Shown one piece after another: positions 8,475-16,369 of a stretch of 64,000 nucleotides of DNA. The stretch's first letter is position 1; each line of letters starts with the position of its first letter. A model generated the notes under the pieces. That model had not been told where the DNA came from and did not search any database. It worked only from the letters and a program-made list of their open reading frames with translations. Source of the DNA: DASPRG01 sp963796125 (GTDB taxonomy: Bacteria > Nitrospirota > Thermodesulfovibrionia > Thermodesulfovibrionales > SM23-35); NCBI GenBank assembly GCA_963796125.1, contig CAWCKM010000047.1:62001-126000 (forward strand), given 5' to 3'. A program made the position numbers and the translations under genes.

Positions 8475-9232
8475 AAACAGCCTTACCAATAGCCGGTTCT
8501 GATCCAACAGGAGGTGCAGGGCTTCAGGCAGACCTGAAGGTCTTCAGGGCTTTCGGGGTACACGGCCTCTCTGTTGTATCTGCTATTACAGCACAGAATA
8601 CAGTAGCTGTCGAGTCTGTCCTTCCTGTCGAGAAAGATTTTTTCGGACAACAGCTCCATACCCTTTTATCTGATATCAGACCTGATGCAATGAAAGTAGG
8701 AATGCTCTACAGTGAATGGGCTGTTGATCTTATTGCAGAGGTAATAAAAGAATATTCGCTGCACAACCTCGTCATCGATCCTGTCACCGTTTCTTCATCC
8801 GGTAAAGCCCTTGTTGCAGACGGAACCTTAGATGCAATAAAAGAAAAACTTTTTCCTCTCGCAAAGATAATTACTCCAAATATCTATGAGGCATCTGTTC
8901 TTACAGGTCTCAGGATCGAAGAGAGGAAGGATATGGAAGAAGCTGCTAAAATTCTGAAGGATATGGGCACTGAAGTTGTGGTAATAACCGGGGGGCACCT
9001 TGAAGCAATTGCGCTTGATGTATATTATGACGGAGAGTTTCATGATGTTGAAAGTGAAAAGGTGGAGGGTGAATATCATGGCACAGGATGTGCGTTTTCT
9101 GCTGCCATTACAGCATCAATTGCCCTTGGCCACATTCCCCTCGAATCCGTAAGAGAGGCAAAGGAGTTTATCAGTAGGGCGATACGAAAGGCTTATCACC
9201 CTGGAAAAGGGATGGGACTGCTTTATTTGTAG
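8471..9232 (+). CDS. thiD: hydroxymethylpyrimidine/phosphomethylpyrimidine kinase
   Basis: Phosphorylates hydroxymethylpyrimidine and its monophosphate to the diphosphate used by ThiE. The ribokinase-like fold shows IAGSDPTGGAGLQADLK at the start, FGVHGLSVVSAITAQNT, DAMKVGMLYS, LVIDPV, LITPN-type TPNIYEASVLTG and the C-terminal anion-hole motif YHGTGCAFSAAI. The TTG start at 8471 is embedded in the thiC stop (TTGA) with AAAGGA just upstream. It is the last pathway gene of the operon, and 253 residues is a normal length for single-domain ThiD. Confidence 0.95.
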   Translation: MKTALPIAGSDPTGGAGLQADLKVFRAFGVHGLSVVSAITAQNTVAVESVLPVEKDFFGQQLHTLLSDIRPDAMKVGMLYSEWAVDLIAEVIKEYSLHNLVIDPVTVSSSGKALVADGTLDAIKEKLFPLAKIITPNIYEASVLTGLRIEERKDMEEAAKILKDMGTEVVVITGGHLEAIALDVYYDGEFHDVESEKVEGEYHGTGCAFSAAITASIALGHIPLESVREAKEFISRAIRKAYHPGKGMGLLYL

Positions 9233-9252
9233 AGGAGTAAATTCAAAAAGCG

Positions 9253-9918
9253 TTGAAAATAATCTTATGTGAAAATGGCCGGAGCATCTTGCTTCGGCTC
9301 AGCCTTTTCATTTTATTTCTTTTACTTGCAATCAGTTGTGATAAACCCCAGGTGACGAGTGAGGAGTCTGGTGAGATTGATGTTTCACAGGAACCCGTGC
9401 AGGTTCAATATGATTCAGACGAACCTATCATTATCAAAATAAACGATAAAAGTGAGTTTATCATCACTCCCATGGCAGAGTACAAGATTTCCGCTATTCT
9501 GGTAAACAGGAAGTCCTATCATGATGGATGGCGTTCGGAGGTTGCGCCTGTTGATATTGCGCTTGCCTGGGGGAGACTGGCAGAACCGGACTATGATAAA
9601 TATATCTCTTACAGTCAGCGTGACAGGTGGTATTTTTATGAAAATGAAGCAGGAAGTCCGTTCAACAGTTCCTTTGTCATAAGCCATTCTGCAAATAACC
9701 ATATCATTCCAGCCGATGAAAATATTCTCAGGGCAATTAAGACAATTAAAAAGAAGGAAAAGATTCTCCTCGAAGGTTTTCTTGTGAATGTAAAAGGACG
9801 CCATAAAGGAGACGCTTTCTGGTGGAACAGCAGCTTGAAACGCACCGACACCGGCGACGGTTCATGCGAGGTTTTTTATGTCAAGAGAGTCAGGATCGGT
9901 ACAAAGGTTTATGAATAA
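9253..9918 (+). CDS. hypothetical lipoprotein
   Basis: A 221-residue protein with a type II signal peptide: positive N-terminus, hydrophobic stretch LSLFILFLLLAIS, and a lipobox ending at the cysteine of AISC. The mature part is about 190 residues with no domain I can name. Its conserved-looking blocks are EYKISAILVNRKSYHDGWRSEVAPVDIALAWG, SQRDRWYFYENE, SSANNHIIPAD-like SHSANNHIIPAD and FLVNVKG. I have a recollection of similar unannotated proteins but cannot name the family. It starts at TTG 9253, only 20 bases after thiD, so it probably shares the thiamine transcript, and its stop overlaps the convergent radical SAM gene by ten bases. Confidence 0.7.
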   Translation: MKIILCENGRSILLRLSLFILFLLLAISCDKPQVTSEESGEIDVSQEPVQVQYDSDEPIIIKINDKSEFIITPMAEYKISAILVNRKSYHDGWRSEVAPVDIALAWGRLAEPDYDKYISYSQRDRWYFYENEAGSPFNSSFVISHSANNHIIPADENILRAIKTIKKKEKILLEGFLVNVKGRHKGDAFWWNSSLKRTDTGDGSCEVFYVKRVRIGTKVYE

Positions 9919-11309
9919 GGCATTTCCAAAAGCAAGGGATCTCTGCGTTCTCCTAAGGAATTAAGATAGTCCCTGGCTTCATCAAGTGCTCTCCTTACGG
10001 CCTTCTTCCCGTATAGTCCGATTGCAACATGGAAGAAATCAAGATGGGTGAGGTGCTTGAAAATATATTTCCATGAATAAAATCGTCCCATTGCCTTGAG
10101 ACTTTCGATATGAAGAGTCTGTGGGCTCATGAGAGAAGGTTCAAAGACGATATGATGGCCGTCATATTTGCTCCAGTCAATGTGGAGAAGCCTGCCTGAT
10201 TCTTTCATTTCATTAAAGAACGGTGTGCCCGGCAAAGGAGTAAGCATCAGAAATTGTATTGTATCAATGCCATGGGTTATGGCAAAGTCCGTTGTTTTTT
10301 TGAGGGTTTCTACCGTATCAGTGTCAGCGCCAAATACAAACATCCCATGAATTTCTATTCCATGGTCTCTGACCGTTCTGATACAGTGTATGATCTCCTC
10401 AAGGTTCTGTTTCTTGTTATATGCCTCGAGAGTTTTCGGGTTCACTGATTCAAAACCGATGTGAACGGTATCACAGCCTGCATCTGCCATAAGGCGTAAC
10501 AGTTCTTCGTCCTTAGCCACGTCTGTCCTCACCTGAGCAGACCACTTAAAACTAATGCGCTCAGCGATCATCGCACGGAGCAACTCCTTTGTCCGCTCCT
10601 TGTTTGCGGTAAAATTGTCGTCAACAAAAAACTTGTTGCCCTTTGAGAAAGAGTGGATGTGTTTTAATTCCTTCATCAGGATTTCAACAGACTTAAACCG
10701 GTATTTTCTTCCAAACATCTGGATCACAGAGCAGAACTTGCAGTTAAAGGGGCATCCTCTTGATGTAGAAATGGGATAGATATTAGAGGGTTTCCACTGC
10801 TGAACGAGATGAAAATCAGGCAAAGGAAGTATATCAAGGTCTTCGATGAGAGGCCTCGGTGGATTATTGATAAGACCGCTGCCATTATTTCTGTAACTGA
10901 GGCCCTTTATTGAGGTAATGCCAGGAGTCCCTTTCTCAAGATAACCAACGAGTTCGGGCAGTGTCACATCTCCCTCTCCACGAACTACATAATCAGCATG
11001 TTTCATTGCTTCTTCCGGAAGGAAGGAAGGATGAGCGCCTCCCATAACAACGGGAATCCCTTTTTTCCTGCATCTGTCTGCAATTCTATAGGCCCTCCTG
11101 GAAGTAGAGGTAATGGTAGAGATGCAGACGATATCAGAGTTTTCAATATAGGACCAGTCAGGGGCAGCAATATCTTCGATGAATGCCTTTACTTCGTGGC
11201 CGCGTTCTTTCAACATAGTAGAAAGCAGGACTGCGCCAAGCCTCGGAATCGGAAACTTGCTAAAAATATTGGCAGCGGGTGATTTTGCTTCGATAAACGA
11301 GATTCTCAT
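9909..11309 (-). CDS. B12-binding-domain radical SAM protein
   Basis: COG1032-type enzyme of 466 residues. The N-terminal cobalamin-binding-like domain covers roughly residues 1-135 (RLGAVLLSTMLKERGHEV, VVMGGAHPSFLPEEAM, YVVRGEGDVTLPELV). The radical SAM core follows, with the cluster motif STSRGCPFNCKFCS (CX3CX2C) near residue 190 and the barrel elements FVDDNFTANKERTKELL and GCDTVHIGFESVNPKTLE. The C-terminal region carries LMLTPLPGTPFF. The substrate cannot be told from the sequence; relatives act as methyltransferases or cyclases. It is monocistronic and converges on the thiamine operon. Confidence 0.9.
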   Translation of the reverse strand: MRISFIEAKSPAANIFSKFPIPRLGAVLLSTMLKERGHEVKAFIEDIAAPDWSYIENSDIVCISTITSTSRRAYRIADRCRKKGIPVVMGGAHPSFLPEEAMKHADYVVRGEGDVTLPELVGYLEKGTPGITSIKGLSYRNNGSGLINNPPRPLIEDLDILPLPDFHLVQQWKPSNIYPISTSRGCPFNCKFCSVIQMFGRKYRFKSVEILMKELKHIHSFSKGNKFFVDDNFTANKERTKELLRAMIAERISFKWSAQVRTDVAKDEELLRLMADAGCDTVHIGFESVNPKTLEAYNKKQNLEEIIHCIRTVRDHGIEIHGMFVFGADTDTVETLKKTTDFAITHGIDTIQFLMLTPLPGTPFFNEMKESGRLLHIDWSKYDGHHIVFEPSLMSPQTLHIESLKAMGRFYSWKYIFKHLTHLDFFHVAIGLYGKKAVRRALDEARDYLNSLGERRDPLLLEMPYS

Positions 11310-11530
11310 GCTTCTCCTTGATTAATAAAGGTTATTAAAAGATGTATCCTTTTTGGTGAGGAAGGAATAAAACTCCATGTCTAACAACTATAACATAAAA
11401 ATGCATGTTTTAGGAGATAATTATTACATCTTTCATTGATTTGACTTCTGCCATTTCGTTCAGGTATGTTCACTATGGATTTTTCAACTCGCTGAAAAAT
11501 CTTATATTTATAAAGGAAAAATAACAACGT

Positions 11531-13003
11531 ATGCAAACCTATCCTGAATTTATTCCTGTAACTATAGACAAGAGCCATATTATCACCATAGGCGAGAGGA
11601 TGTATGCCGAAAGCATCGAGTTTGTGAGAGAACTGGTGAATAATTCCTATGACGCTGATGCAAGTCTGGTTGAGGTTATTGTTGAAGAAGATACCATTGA
11701 AATAAGGGACAATGGAGCCGGTATGGACATTGAAGGGCTTAAACAATATTTCAATATCGGCTCACAACAGAAGCTTTATTCTCCAAAGTCTCCGATATAC
11801 AACAGGGACAGGATCGGACAATTCGGCATAGGAAAGTTTGCAACCCTTTCTGCATGCAAGCGTTTTGAAGTCATTACAAGGAAAGATGGTTTTGTCGGAA
11901 GGGTTATCTTTGATAAGGAGCAATGGGAAAAGGCAGGGGATATATGGCAACTTCCTCTTGAGATACTCGCTGCAGATTTCAGAAAACAGAATGGCACAAC
12001 CGTCATATTGACAGGATTAGACAGAAGGTTTGATCCGAAAGACATAGAGGCAAAAATAATTGAAGGTACACCTATTAAGGCTCCCCATTTCAGAGTAAAA
12101 ATAAATAATCATACTGTTACCCCGCGAAGCCTCACAGGTCACAGACTTCCATTTCTTGAAGGAACGTCCTTTGGCCCTGTAGCAGGAGAGATAATAATCC
12201 TTTCTGAGACTGCTTCCATCGCCTCAGATCTCGGAATTGAAGTAAAGGTAAAACAAGTAACTATAAGAAGGGAGCTCTTCGGTATGGAAACATGGGGGAA
12301 GGCGATGGCAAGGGTCAGGGGTGAAGTGAATGCTGACTTCCTTCCTATAACGAGCGACAGGACTGGTTTTATAAGGGATTCCGATGAATATCGGGAATTC
12401 CTCAAGGTTATGGAAAAGGTAATGGAGGGCGTAAAGGTATCTCTTCAGAAATTGACTATGAAGAAAGAAAGCAAAAAAGTCAGTCGTGCACTGAAAGAGG
12501 CACTTCAGAGGATATACAAGGCACTGGCAGTAAATCCTGATTTGTCACCTTTTGGTGCGATTCCCATTGGAGATGAGACAAGAGGCATAGGCAGTGCTGC
12601 TGAAATCTCTCAGAAAAAAGAAGAGGTCAGGGAATCAGAGGTCAAAGGAGAAGAAAAACCAAAAGCACCTGAGAAAAAGAGGAAAAAGAAACCAAAGGTA
12701 AAAAGGCTAACTCCTAATGCCATTATCAAAAAGATAAAATTTGGTGAAACAGGCGTCTCATGTGTTGTAGACAGCTTTGGAGAAGACGGTCCTGAGGTCT
12801 TCTCTGAAGAGACAACCATTTATTTAAACCGTGACCATCCCCTTTATAAAAGAGAATCTGCAAAGGTTGATACCCATGTACTAAACCTTGCAAGGCTTAT
12901 TACTCAGGAAATTTCCCTCATGAAAGACCCCCGAAATCCAAGACAGGCATTTGAGAGACAGAGCAAGCTTCTCAGGGATGCGTTTATTGAGAGAAGTGGT
13001 TGA
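11531..13003 (+). CDS. GHKL (HSP90/MutL/MORC-type) ATP-binding protein
   Basis: A 490-residue protein with a clear GHKL ATPase domain in the first 200 residues: N box FVRELVNNSYDADAS, G1 motif IRDNGAGMDIEG, G2 motif RIGQFGIGKFATLSAC and a late GTTVILTGL. The middle (residues 200-310) looks like a transducer or S5-like fold. Next comes a very lysine- and glutamate-rich linker (KKEEVRESEVKGEEKPKAPEKKRKKKP region), and then a C-terminal domain with IYLNRDHPLYKRE. It is not MutL, HtpG or a sensor kinase. The closest type is the MORC-like stand-alone ATPases of unknown role. Its 3' end is duplicated at 14083-14164, on the far side of a toxin-antitoxin cluster. Confidence 0.8.
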   Translation: MQTYPEFIPVTIDKSHIITIGERMYAESIEFVRELVNNSYDADASLVEVIVEEDTIEIRDNGAGMDIEGLKQYFNIGSQQKLYSPKSPIYNRDRIGQFGIGKFATLSACKRFEVITRKDGFVGRVIFDKEQWEKAGDIWQLPLEILAADFRKQNGTTVILTGLDRRFDPKDIEAKIIEGTPIKAPHFRVKINNHTVTPRSLTGHRLPFLEGTSFGPVAGEIIILSETASIASDLGIEVKVKQVTIRRELFGMETWGKAMARVRGEVNADFLPITSDRTGFIRDSDEYREFLKVMEKVMEGVKVSLQKLTMKKESKKVSRALKEALQRIYKALAVNPDLSPFGAIPIGDETRGIGSAAEISQKKEEVRESEVKGEEKPKAPEKKRKKKPKVKRLTPNAIIKKIKFGETGVSCVVDSFGEDGPEVFSEETTIYLNRDHPLYKRESAKVDTHVLNLARLITQEISLMKDPRNPRQAFERQSKLLRDAFIERSG

Positions 13004-13074
13004 TATTTTTTACCATAGAAGAAGCGAGAAGTGTCGTATTTCAGTCTTTTATTTGTACCACTTCTTCTACTGCG

Positions 13075-13389
13075 TTAAATTTCATCATCTCTTTTTCTTA
13101 AAGTCTCAATGGTGTACGAGAAATTACGCTTTCCGTGAATCAATGCAAGGATTGCAATTTTGTCTGGCAATATTTCGTAAATCAAACGATAAGAATAGAT
13201 GAATATTTCTCGTATGGTAAGTTCGCCAATCTCGGGAACGATTCTTCCAATCTCAGGAAAGGTAGTTAATTTTTCGGATTTTTCAACTATTTCAAGTGAT
13301 ATTTTCTTCGCATAGAATTTGGAATCCCTTGCAATATAGTCATGGATCTGCTTTAAATCATGTTTCGCAGGCGTTGTCCACTTTACCAC
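13075..13389 (-). CDS. ParE/RelE-family toxin
   Basis: A 104-residue protein of the ParE type: VKWTTPAKHDLKQIHDYIARDS, AKKISLEIVEKSEKLTTFPEIGRIVPE, IREIFIYSYRLIYEI, IAILALIHGKRNF. These are the helix-hairpin and C-terminal strand signatures of the RelE/ParE superfamily, which poison gyrase or cleave mRNA. The GTG start at 13389 overlaps the 3' end of the small antitoxin gene, showing a two-gene operon with the antitoxin first. Confidence 0.88.
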   Translation of the reverse strand: MVKWTTPAKHDLKQIHDYIARDSKFYAKKISLEIVEKSEKLTTFPEIGRIVPEIGELTIREIFIYSYRLIYEILPDKIAILALIHGKRNFSYTIETLRKRDDEI

Positions 13390-13562
13390 GTCTGCATTTC
13401 TCTTTTTAAGTCTTCAAGAGAAATTGTGTCGTCGCGTTCTGCTGCATCCCTGCCTTTTTTAACTTTGTCAATCACATAAAGTTCATACATTATATCATCA
13501 ATATTTGCGGTATCAGGTAATTTTGCAATTACCTTGAGAGCTTCTTGTTTCAAGGTTTCCAT
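13383..13562 (-). CDS. antitoxin partner of the ParE-type toxin (small ORF)
   Basis: A 59-residue protein beginning METLKQEALKVIAKLPDTAN and ending LKREMQTW. It is acidic and helical, has an excellent AGGAGGGG ribosome site upstream of ATG 13562, and overlaps the toxin start by a few bases. Proteins of this size in front of ParE/RelE genes are the cognate antitoxins; the pattern LPDTANIDDIMYELYVIDKVKKG-like resembles the stand-alone antitoxins annotated beside RelE/ParE toxins. The pairing is inferred from position and size. Confidence 0.82.
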   Translation of the reverse strand: METLKQEALKVIAKLPDTANIDDIMYELYVIDKVKKGRDAAERDDTISLEDLKREMQTW

Positions 13563-13616
13563 TCTTGCCCCTCCTTCATTTTCAAAACACCTTGAATTAT
13601 TTTATCATGTTATGGG

Positions 13617-13874
13617 TTAATCATCCATGCCACGAATACGAATTCTGGTTTCCTCCACTGGTAGCGGATGTTTTAGTTTTAAACCTACAAGAATCCAATC
13701 TTCAAGTGTTGAACGCAGCGCATATTCACACTCGCGCAAAGTTTTTTCAAATGCAACAACACCAGAACATGAAGGAATCCGTCCAGCAAATGTGCCGTCT
13801 TCCAGCTTGTCATAGAGGGCTTGAGCCATCGCCCGCTCTATATACTCGCTAAGGATATGTCGTACTGTAGGCAT
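13617..13874 (-). CDS. HicB-family antitoxin, without a HicA partner
   Basis: An 85-residue protein with the HicB core DGTFAGRIPSCSGVVAF and TLRECEYALRSTLEDWILVGLKLKHPLP, typical of HicB antitoxins that neutralise the HicA mRNA interferase. A GGAGG site precedes ATG 13874. No HicA-like ORF is found upstream or in the 55 bases before the next gene, so it is an orphan. It may have lost its toxin during decay of this region. Confidence 0.82.
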   Translation of the reverse strand: MPTVRHILSEYIERAMAQALYDKLEDGTFAGRIPSCSGVVAFEKTLRECEYALRSTLEDWILVGLKLKHPLPVEETRIRIRGMDD

Positions 13875-14082
13875 TGCATACCTCCATTTTGTGGAACTTT
13901 AACAAATTATATCAAAATTACTACGGAGTTCATAAGTAATGTCTCATGATTGTCATTCCCGCTTGTCGGGAATCCGTCTTACGTCCAGAACAAAAAGGGA
14001 AATTTTCATCTGCTTAGGCTTTCTTTGTTAATCTTAAGCCCTCTGTTAACTGCCGTTGCAGACAGTTTAATAGAACCGTCCC

Positions 14083-14164
14083 AATACTTTCCAGAAACCC
14101 AAGGCAGGCTTTTGAGCGACAGAGCAAACTTCTCAGGGATGCGTTTGTTGAGAGAAGCGGATAA
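14083..14164 (+). pseudogene. duplicated 3' end of the GHKL ATPase gene
   Basis: The segment translates as RNPRQAFERQSKLLRDAF, then VERSG and a stop, against the same residues with IERSG at 12938-13003. The DNA is also highly similar, but diverges abruptly upstream of about 14083. It is a partial duplication: the true gene end and this fragment bracket the ParE, HicB and repeat-A-like sequences. Confidence 0.85.
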
Positions 14165-14440
14165 TTAAGCAATGCTAATCTGCAACCGTTTTCCAAGTGC
14201 AGCCGCAACACGCTCTAATGTTGAGAGTTTAATGTCCTCTGAATGGTTTTCAATTCTCGAAATTGCTGTTTTCTTGGTTTTCAGCTTTCGCGCAAGTTCT
14301 TCCTGAGTTAACCCGGCAGATTCACGTGCCTGACGAAGCATTACACCAACTTTGAACTGTTCGTAGCCCTCATCATAGCCTTCAGCAAATTTTTTATCTC
14401 TCTTTTTTCTTTCGCTTATATATTTTTTCAGGTCACTCAT
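14165..14440 (-). CDS. higA: XRE-family HTH antitoxin (HigA-like)
   Basis: A 91-residue DNA-binding protein with an XRE helix-turn-helix: VGVMLRQARESAGLTQEELARKLKTKKTAISRIENHSEDIKLSTLERVAAALG. It neutralises the upstream toxin and probably represses the pair. The toxin-first order, with an overlap at 14433-14440, is characteristic of HigBA. The inverted repeat at 14801-14820 is its likely operator. Confidence 0.88.
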   Translation of the reverse strand: MSDLKKYISERKKRDKKFAEGYDEGYEQFKVGVMLRQARESAGLTQEELARKLKTKKTAISRIENHSEDIKLSTLERVAAALGKRLQISIA

Positions 14441-14792
14441 GTTTTATCCTCCTTTTCAAAAAGTCTCTCCTGTAAGACTCTGCCTTTTCTATTTCAGATT
14501 TTGGCGTTTTTTGGCTTTTCTTAACAATTCCATGTGTTAGCACAACAACCGAATCATCTACAAAGAAGCAAAATATGCGATACGCATTTGAACCGAACTG
14601 AATTCTACACTCCCATATTTCTTCTGCTCCGTGAAGCTTCTTGAAATATGAGGATGGTACTATCTCCAAATCTTCTAATAAACTGAGCACCCATGTTGCC
14701 TTTTGTGCAACCTTTGAGGGTAAGGAATCAAGAAATTCCTGTGCAGGGCATTTACCATCAGCAGTTTTATAAAAGGTAATAACCCTGGTCAC
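14433..14792 (-). CDS. higB: HigB/Gp49-family toxin
   Basis: RelE-superfamily toxin of the phage Gp49/HigB type: VITFYKTADGKCPAQEFLDSLPSKVAQKA, FKKLHGAEEIWECRIQFGSNAYRIFCFF, VVLTHGIVKKSQKTPKSEIEKAESYRRDFLKR. Toxins of this family cleave mRNA on the ribosome. The open frame reaches a TTG at 14828, but that part holds a sigma-70 promoter and an operator, so translation more likely starts at GTG 14792 on a leaderless message; ATG 14813 is a further alternative. The domain begins at VITFYK, which agrees with the short form. Confidence 0.85.
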   Translation of the reverse strand: MTRVITFYKTADGKCPAQEFLDSLPSKVAQKATWVLSLLEDLEIVPSSYFKKLHGAEEIWECRIQFGSNAYRIFCFFVDDSVVVLTHGIVKKSQKTPKSEIEKAESYRRDFLKRRIKHE

Positions 14793-14799
14793 AGACACT

Positions 14800-14828
14800 A
14801 TGTTAACCTGCATGTTAACATTTGTCAA
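14800..14828 (-). promoter_or_regulatory. promoter of higBA
   Basis: On the minus strand a perfect TTGACA (14828-14823) is followed after 17 bases by TAACAT (14805-14800). The predicted transcription start, near 14793, falls on the GTG codon proposed as the higB start. Confidence 0.65.
14801..14820. promoter_or_regulatory. probable HigA operator
   Basis: A perfect inverted repeat, TGTTAAC-N6-GTTAACA, lies between the -35 and -10 boxes of the higBA promoter and overlaps the -10. This is where an autorepressor of the HigA type would bind. Confidence 0.7.
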
Positions 14829-14992
14829 CTGATACTAAACGGTGAGGGCTGTATAACGTACGGGAAATTCTCCTATGTCAGCCTTTGGGTAGTCCTCTAT
14901 TAGCTGCCGGTCGCGGTATTTTAAGAAAACCGTTGTCCCGATTTCTACCTTTAAGGGGGATTATTTTTGAAGCTTTGTAGAAGATATGAAAG

Positions 14993-15022
14993 TAAAAAGG
15001 GCTGAGAGAGCAACCCTCAGCC
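14993..15022 (-). terminator. intrinsic terminator
   Basis: On the minus strand GGCTGAG and CTCAGCC form a 7-bp stem around a 9-base loop and are followed by CTTTTT. It ends the degraded surface-protein gene to its right. Confidence 0.7.
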
Positions 15023-15526
15023 TCCATCTTCAATGCTAAAAATCAAGGTTGTATCGTAAAGATCGTCACTGACATCTTTTACCAGCACGGTTCTTCAGGA
15101 TCTTCCAATACTACTTTTATCTTGGCATCGCTTTTTGTCTTCAACTCTTATGTACTTGCCAAGGATACCATCCGAAATTGCCCGTACTAATAGCCATTAA
15201 CTTCCAGGTACTTCCTCCATCAGAAGAGTTGATAAGTAATTTATCTTTCACAGTTTTTATCATAGATCTGTATCCCACCTCGCAAACCATTCTTGCCCTG
15301 ATTCAAGGGTCTCCCCTCCATTGGTGAAGTTATAACTACTTTTGCTCCTTTTCCAGTTAATGGAACATTCGTCTGTCGGAGTGTCAGGGTCATTAGATGG
15401 GATACTGAGAGTTGCACTCTTTAAGCCTGCTGCAGTAGGTGAGAATTTCACGTTAACTGTGCAGCTTGAACACATAGAAATTGGGACGGTTCTATTATTG
15501 TCAATTAATTCGTGTTTTATAAAATG
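15017..15526 (-). pseudogene. decayed choice-of-anchor D (ASH)-domain protein, C-terminal remnant
   Basis: One piece (15260-15516) reads NNRTVPIS followed by CSSCTVNVKFSPTAAGLKSATLSIPSNDPDTP, a typical ASH/choice-of-anchor D repeat of secreted proteins. Downstream, in other frames, come SDGGSTWKLMAIS, AKIKVVL and VKDVSDDLYDTTLIF, the usual C-terminus of BNR-type surface proteins. Several frameshifts and stops separate the pieces, and the N-terminus is missing. A terminator sits on its stop codon at 15017-15019. Confidence 0.7.
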
Positions 15527-15641
15527 TTATTTGTCCGAAGTTTTCAATGAACAACAACATATTCTGCAAAAGATGTAGACTCAGGAATCGGCAAATTATC
15601 CTCCAACAAACCCCGTACATGCCCTGACTGCTTCACCAACA

Positions 15642-15875
15642 TCAACAACTTTCAGCAAAATCAAAAACAGGAATTTCCAGTTTCTTAACAGGCTTAAATT
15701 TGTCTTTTGCGAACTTCAATAACTCGTCAGTAACATCAGGAGAATAAGTTTTCTCTCCACACCGTTCGCAGACCTCGGCAGGCACATGTTCAACAAGAAA
15801 ATACTTGCCTTCCTCTTCATAACTGAAGGTCGCCAACATTTTCTTCGTTTCACCGCCGCAAAAAACGCATCTCAT
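15642..15875 (-). CDS. YgiT-type zinc-finger antitoxin
   Basis: A 77-residue protein with two CxxC pairs (RCVFCGGE and EVCERCGE) and the segment YSPDVTDELLKFAKDKFKP, the MqsA N-terminal (YgiT-type) zinc-finger domain without the HTH half. Such proteins pair with DUF4258 or MqsR-like toxins. The gene overlaps the truncated DUF4258 reading frame by ATGA, with a GGAGG site before ATG 15875. Confidence 0.85.
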   Translation of the reverse strand: MRCVFCGGETKKMLATFSYEEEGKYFLVEHVPAEVCERCGEKTYSPDVTDELLKFAKDKFKPVKKLEIPVFDFAESC

Positions 15876-16006
15876 TCCTTTTTCCTCCTAACTCTGTAAT
15901 CTATCCATTCGGTCTTATCCGGATCATAAGCTGTAATAATAACAACTGTCGGCGGAAGTGAAAGCTGCACATGAAGATGTCTACCAGCTTTAGATAAGGG
16001 TTTCAA
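15872..16006 (-). pseudogene. DUF4258 toxin-like protein, 5'-truncated
   Basis: The frame opens at a TTG right after a stop and gives only 44 residues: KAGRHLHVQLSLPP, then VVIITAYDPDKTEWIDYRVRRKK. This is the C-terminal third of a DUF4258 protein, normally near 90 residues. The N-terminal histidine-containing part is absent, so the toxin is probably inactive while its YgiT antitoxin persists. Confidence 0.75.
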
Positions 16007-16068
16007 TGGTTAAATTATTGATTAAAGCCCCTATGTTGTCAAGGAATTTTCTGAGTCGGGTGTAAACA

Positions 16069-16145
16069 TTCAGTGGCGCGTGAGTATATCATAACCCCAC
16101 CTAACCTCCCCTTATCTTTAAGGGGAGGAATAAGCCCTCTCATCG
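16069..16145. repeat. dispersed repeat, family D copy 1
   Basis: The stretch around GTATATCATAACCCCACC, a palindromic CCTCCCC..GGGGAGG core and AATAAGCCCTCTC resembles 43587-43670 over its whole length. The 16007-16354 interval otherwise holds only scattered REP-like words and no gene that I recognise. Confidence 0.65.
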
Positions 16146-16354
16146 CTGGAGGATTACAGTCTAGGTCGAGACATCATTGAAGCCGATGCAGCGATTCCGC
16201 TATAATTATGAAGTCATCTTTAATGAACTCGAAAGTTGATTCCGCGGTTTCTGTAGGCGGATGATCAAAGCAATCTAAAGACGAGATTCTCGCTGCGCTC
16301 AGAATGACAAGCGCAGTAAAGCTATGTATGAGACAGCACACTAATTTGTTCTGT

Positions 16355-16360
16355 TATAAT
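16355..16360 (+). promoter_or_regulatory. -10 box of radA
   Basis: A perfect TATAAT ends ten bases before the radA ATG at 16370, so transcription would begin about three bases upstream of the start codon. The -35 region is weak (GAGACA at about 19 bases). There is no ribosome site, consistent with a leaderless or near-leaderless message. Confidence 0.5.
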
Positions 16361-16369
16361 GATTGAATC

